A stretch of DNA of 64,000 nucleotides from Apostichopus japonicus. Lineage: Eukaryota; Echinodermata; Holothuroidea; Aspidochirotida; Stichopodidae. Below, piece by piece: positions 59,893 to 64,000 of this stretch. The translations under genes and the position numbers were made by a program. The notes beneath the pieces are model-generated. The model did no database searches and was not told the DNA's origin. It saw nothing but the letters and a program-made list of their open reading frames with translations. The stretch covers positions 5,795,501 to 5,859,500 of the forward strand of contig NC_092581.1 in assembly GCF_037975245.1 (NCBI RefSeq). The letters are read 5' to 3'. How positions within the stretch are numbered: position 1 is the stretch's first letter; each line of letters begins with the position of its first letter.

Positions 59893-60815
59893 CCCTAACC
59901 TTAACTCTTTCTCGCGCCATAACACGAGTAAGAGAAGTATTGAAAGTAATGATTATTTGTCTGTTCACACGCAAAGCCAGACTACACGCTATAGTAAGAT
60001 AACATATCATGATCGCTTGATATGGTACCGTGTTGTTCTTTATTATGATCAACTTGGCATTGTTTGCGAACACATCTGCCTGTAAATACTCACAGCCTGA
60101 CGGGATCATGACCGCATTGTAATTCAATTGTATTGTGTTCACATGTGCAGTTCAATAGGTGAGGTTTCTGAACGAATTTCAAGTCCTGCTTGAGAGAACT
60201 GGGTTCATATTTGGTACAAGCCTCGGTGAACGTGCCACATGCGATGCGTTGTATGTACCTTACTAATTCATGTTTCTGTGGACAGAGCAGATCCGTGCAT
60301 TGCAGCTCCGATTAATTAGCAAGACTTTGGCGGGCCATCCGGGAGATGACATTTATGTTTAATTAGTACACGTGTCTTTTGTTTTGAGACTTAAGTCAGT
60401 GTAGGCCTACAACTGCTGGAAGCTTCCTATTGGACGAAACTTTACATGTGTAAGTGTAATTTCTTCTTACAGTTAATCTTGGAAGTCATCATGGCAAACT
60501 TATGACTTTCAAGATCTATTAATTTCTTTGTTAAACTTGTTTTTACTGGTAGTTGAATTTGGAATTTGATTTCTTCGAAGTGCATTTTGTTTATCTTGAA
60601 CATTATCTTCCTTTAATTGTGAATAGGCTAAATGAATCGTGTGATAATTAAATAATCAAAATATATTTTCTCTCTAAGCCACACGTCGCTAAATGAATCG
60701 TGTGATAATCAGACAATCAAAATAAAGTCAGCATATATTCAAATATATATATATATATATAAATAAATGAAAATCGTAATGAGTTGGAAAATCTAGAACA
60801 GTGAAAAAACTTCCA
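59893..60815. other. Intergenic, no recognised gene
   Basis: Unique DNA with a duplicated 'gctaaatgaatcgtgtgata' segment (60628 and 60690) and a short TA run near 60745. The open frames on both strands at 59861-60142 overlap each other and show no motif. Confidence 0.5.
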
Positions 60816-61030
60816 GCCTCCACCGGGATTCGAACCCGGGCTTCCCGCTCTGTACGCGGACACCCTAACCAACTAGGCTATGGACGCTGATAGTATGTCC
60901 AGAGGTTCGAAACCGGTAAGGAAGGTCGTAATTCCACTGTAGGCGTTTATCACCTGTATCGAACAATACTAGTTCTGTTTTTGGTAACATATTTTGCCTT
61001 ACTCTAGAGATCAAACATGATGCTAACCAA
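60816..61030 (-). mobile_element. SINE-like repeat with well-folded tRNA-like part (60816-60887)
   Basis: The minus strand folds as a tRNA: acceptor halves GCGTCCA/TGGAGGC with one mismatch, A-box TAGCCTAGTTGG, anticodon stem TCCGC/GCGGG with loop GTACAGA (anticodon would be ACA), and a perfect T-arm CCGGG-TTCGAAT-CCCGG. The flank 60888-61030 recurs at 30540-30735, so this is an interspersed repeat, not a unique tRNA gene. ACA is not a normal animal anticodon, which supports that view. Confidence 0.65.
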
Positions 61031-61123
61031 CTCGAAATCATTTGTGATTCCTAAAGCCGGGTCTCGAAAGAGATACTTTGAACAGACTTTATGTTCATGA
61101 AATGGAGGTAAACGACAAAGGCA

Positions 61124-61125
61124 AA

Positions 61126-61171
<46 letters not shown>
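61124..61171. repeat. (AT)n microsatellite
   Basis: An uninterrupted run of about 22 TA/AT dinucleotides. Nothing else is recognised in 61031-61500 except a short near-duplicate 'tgttaacg(g/a)t(g/t)actgag' at 61186 and 61228. Confidence 0.9.
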
Positions 61172-61172
<1 letters not shown>

Positions 61173-61799
61173 TATGTATATATCATGTTAACGGTGACTG
61201 AGAGAAAGATGGCGTGTCAGTCAGCATATATAGCTTGTTAACGATTACTGAGAAGATGGTGGTGGTCCGAGTGGGACAAGCCTGATCGAGCCGTGCAGGC
61301 TCCTGCAGGTTAGCAAGCAATTTGTAAACAAAAAGCAGACTTTTAATTTTGTTTTGTATTGGTAAGGGTAGGCAGACAAGCAAATTATTCAGGATGGAAG
61401 CTTTAGTAATTAATTACTTAAATAAATACTGGGAGGATGTTCCAGACTTGGCAAACCCACCCACCCGGGATGAGACTATTTAGCTAAGAAAAAAATCTTC
61501 CCGGTTGCTGGGCTGTTCCCCGGAAGAGAACTGTTCTTCCAGAGTTCGACTCATAAGCCCTCTAGCCACCGGGTTCCTAAACAAGCCCCCCCCCCCCTCC
61601 CACTTTCCTCTCTCTCTGCCAGAGCCGAAGCCTTTTACTAGTGTCCTAAATCTAGTTTATATAAAAAGGAGGATTTTAGCTTATTTTTTGCGTAGGTTTC
61701 CTTTATCATGTACTTTAAGGAGATTTTCGACTAGGGGGTCGAGGAGGAGGGTGTTTTTACATATTTTTGGGATTTCAACAATTTCTTTTTTTGGGGTAA

Positions 61800-63345
61800 G
61801 TATTTGTTCTTCTTGTTTAATGTTTAGTATTAATCACACAGATATATCATTAACCGACCTTCTCAACTCAAATAACATGGACCCTGCTTCTGATTTGGGT
61901 GTTGCTATGGAGTTATCTAGTAAATATATGGATATTAACGATATAACTGCTGACTTTTTTTCAATAGGTAAACCGAGTGAAAATTTGAACTTTCTCCATG
62001 CAAATATTAGGAGTCTAAGTAAAAATTATGAAGCTTTATTGCAACTTCTTTTTTTTTTTTTTACTAACAATCTTTTAAAATCTATTCATAAAAAAATATT
62101 TTATATAGGAAGTACTTGTCTATTCCTAGTCAAAGCAATAAACTGATCTATACTACATATAAAAATATTTTAACACAATCTATTAGAACAGCCAATGTAT
62201 TATATTTGAACTCAAAGTTTGATCAATATATAAGGGTAACATGAAAGGGACATGGAGAGTAATAAACCAAGTTATGAAAAGGAATTGTAAAAAAAATACA
62301 CTACCTGATCACCTTATAGAGAACAATGTCAAGGTAACAGACAGTTCCATACCTATATTAATTTTAGATGCTAAGTAATTACCCATGTTTACAAAACAAA
62401 AAATGATTAAATGTGTTAGCAATACCAGTTGTGTCTGTCAGACACAACTGGTATTGCTAACACATTTATTAATTTGTTGTTTTGTAAACATGGGTAATAA
62501 CTTAGCATCTAAAATTAATATAGGTATGGAAAGTTTTTTAAAGGAATCTTTTGAAAATTCTTTTTTTCTTTTTCCTACAAGCTTAGGTGAGATCATCAAA
62601 ATTGTAAATCATCAGGATAATAATAAGGCAGCCGGTTTTGATAATATTAAGGGAAGTATTATAAAAAAGTGTATGGACGAGGTTGGTGAAGCCCTTGTCC
62701 ATATATCTTCAACCTTTCGCTTAGTTCAGGAGTAGTACCTCAAAATTTAAAAATAGCTAAAAGTCCTGCCACTATATAAATCAGGTGATGTTACAGATGA
62801 GAACAATTATAGACCTATTTCTCTTTTACCCTTTCTTTCCAAGATCCTTGAAAAGATAGTAGTTTTTAATCGAATTTATTCTTATCCTTGCCAAATATAC
62901 TTAGTGATAATCAATATGGGTTTCGTTCAAATCATGCAACATATCTGGCGGTTATTGATTTAAATCGACAAAGTCGCAAATGCTTTTAACAATAAACACT
63001 TTGGGATTAGATTTTTTTTTTTGACTTTTATCCAAAATATTCTCATTGTGGTATTAAAGGGACTGCTTTAAGTTGGTTTTCTAGCTACCTGAGTAATAGA
63101 CAACAGTTTGCAAGCTCTTCCACCATGAATTTAATTACATGTGGAGTTTCCCAAGGTTCTGTACCTGGCCCTCTACTTGTGTGTATTATGTTGGTGGCCT
63201 GGCCTTGATAAGCTCTGCTTCTGCTAGGTCTCCCCCACTTCACATCATTTGGATATATCAATTGTTTAATTTCTATGGAATGTATTTGTATTGTATATTC
63301 AAATATTATATGTTCACTTTGTTTATGTTATGGTGAAGTGGAAAT
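61800..63345 (+). mobile_element. Decayed LINE (non-LTR retrotransposon), rearranged
   Basis: Pieces appear in LINE order. An endonuclease start LNFLHANIRSLSKNYEALLQ (about 61980-62045) ends in a T-run. A linker follows (NMKGTWRVINQ, about 62240). Then the N-terminal RT (PTSLGEIIKIVNHQDNNKAAG, about 62575-62640), NNYRPISLLPFLSKILEK (about 62800), QYGFRSNHAT (about 62910) and GTALSWFSSYLSN...CGVSQGSVPGPLL (about 63060-63180). Most of the endonuclease and the RT catalytic FADD block are missing, with many frameshifts. Style resembles Jockey/CR1/L2-like elements. An inverted duplication (62346-62530) disrupts the linker. Confidence 0.8.
62346..62530. repeat. 185-bp near-perfect inverted repeat inside the LINE
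   Basis: Arms of 92 bp are centred on T62438 (GTTGTGTCTG-T-CAGACACAAC). Outer ends are 'tccatacctatatta' and its complement. The right arm reads in the LINE frame (NNLASKINIGME), so the left arm is the inverted copy. A few mismatches lie near 62378 and 62405. Confidence 0.9.
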
Positions 63346-63641
63346 AAATAGTTTTCAATTTCAAAGAGAAGGATTGTGTTTGCAGTTTCAGGTAGCCTTT
63401 TATTGGCAATATAACTGGGGATATTAAGGCATATTCTAAGGTCTTCATTATGATTAAAATTTAATTTTGAGATTTGAGTCTTAGAACAACTAAGTAATAC
63501 TGCCGTGATAATAGGTTAAATTTTTGAGATATATATATTTGTAAATGAGTGTGTGGAGGGAGACAATTAAGATTACTTAGACTTTTAAGTGAATTTAAGA
63601 TTCTCAAGGCTTTCCCGGTATGATGTTGATATGTTTTATTC

Positions 63642-64000
63642 TTAAATTAAGCTTATTGTCCAGAGTAATTGCCAGGTGAACAGCTTCTTTACTGGGAGTG
63701 TTGTTGGTGGTGGATAGATTAATGTGTAGTCCTCAGTCGAGTCATTTGAGTAGGGATACTTAAAGATGATAAAGTTAGATTCGTCCGGATCAATTTTAAC
63801 TCTCCATTTCATACACCAGATGCTGGGGGTGTCAGAGAATCTTTGGATCGCGCTGACGCATGTAGGAATTCTTTTGCTGCCAAATAGCGAGGTCATCTGC
63901 GAACTGACTGCATTCAACTCCTTAGTCGATTTAAGCTAATTCTACCTCGCCATTGTAAGGAAGGTCATTAACGTAAATACTACATACGTAGGGAACGCCG
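63642..64000 (-). mobile_element. Decayed LINE reverse transcriptase fragment, runs off the right edge
   Basis: On the minus strand from 64000 the frame gives YVNDLPYNGEVELA, then CSQFADDLAIW with the RT catalytic Ala-Asp-Asp. A frameshift follows to IQRFSDTPSIWCMKWRVKID and PDESNFIIFK, the conserved block after the catalytic site in non-LTR RTs. It is opposite in orientation to the LINE at 61800 and is not its continuation. It is broken by a stop and a shift. Confidence 0.75.

Noticed and set aside
60816-60887. Functional tRNA gene with anticodon ACA
   Set aside because: ACA is not a normal animal anticodon, one acceptor pair is broken, and the flank recurs elsewhere in the window.

Overview
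The window is animal (metazoan) nuclear DNA, probably from a marine invertebrate; the phylum cannot be fixed from the sequence. The reasons are one large spliced gene with GT-AG introns of up to about 13 kb, A+T-rich non-coding DNA, and a mixed load of hAT-type DNA elements, tRNA-derived SINE-like repeats, LINE fragments and a Penelope-like element.

Positions 1-48,300 hold essentially one plus-strand gene: a synaptotagmin-like protein (Slp/SYTL, granuphilin or Drosophila bitesize type), a Rab27-effector family. I could build 13 exons whose splice phases agree from end to end (1-541, 13789-14013, 15055-15303, 15669-15721, 19047-20354, 27228-27388, 28294-28404, 35137-35874, 40007-40185, 40487-40751, 41075-41304, 45982-46190, 47828-47970). 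They encode an acidic N-terminal part, the end of SHD1, an eight-cysteine FYVE-related zinc finger, SHD2, long acidic/Ser-rich linkers, then tandem C2A and C2B domains and a C-terminal tail. About 1,469 codons lie in the window, and the 5' end is outside it. The 1.3-kb exon at 19047 can end in a stop (20360-20362) or be spliced from a donor six bases before it. Skipping it keeps frame. Long C2-containing and short C2-less products are therefore both possible.

The introns are unusual. At least seven of the twelve carry arrays of two or more units with unit lengths from 11 to about 105 bp, each unlike the others. The largest is about 4 kb of a 34-bp unit in the intron that splits C2B, interrupted by a solo-LTR-like insert. 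Several arrays show higher-order repeats or palindromic units.

Positions 48,300-64,000 are intergenic and rich in mobile DNA: tandem repeats, a duplicated CRE-bearing segment, a 1.8-kb hAT-type element, a hAT-type element that splits a tandem array, a decayed Penelope-like element (RT plus GIY-YIG, with a hammerhead-like 3' motif), a nest of three hAT-type elements, a tRNA-like SINE, and two decayed LINE pieces, one with a large internal inverted duplication. Six hAT-type elements were delimited by matching terminal inverted repeats and 8-bp target duplications. No protein-coding host gene was recognised after 48,300. All coordinates and translations were worked out by eye; homology calls rest on motif recognition, without database searches.
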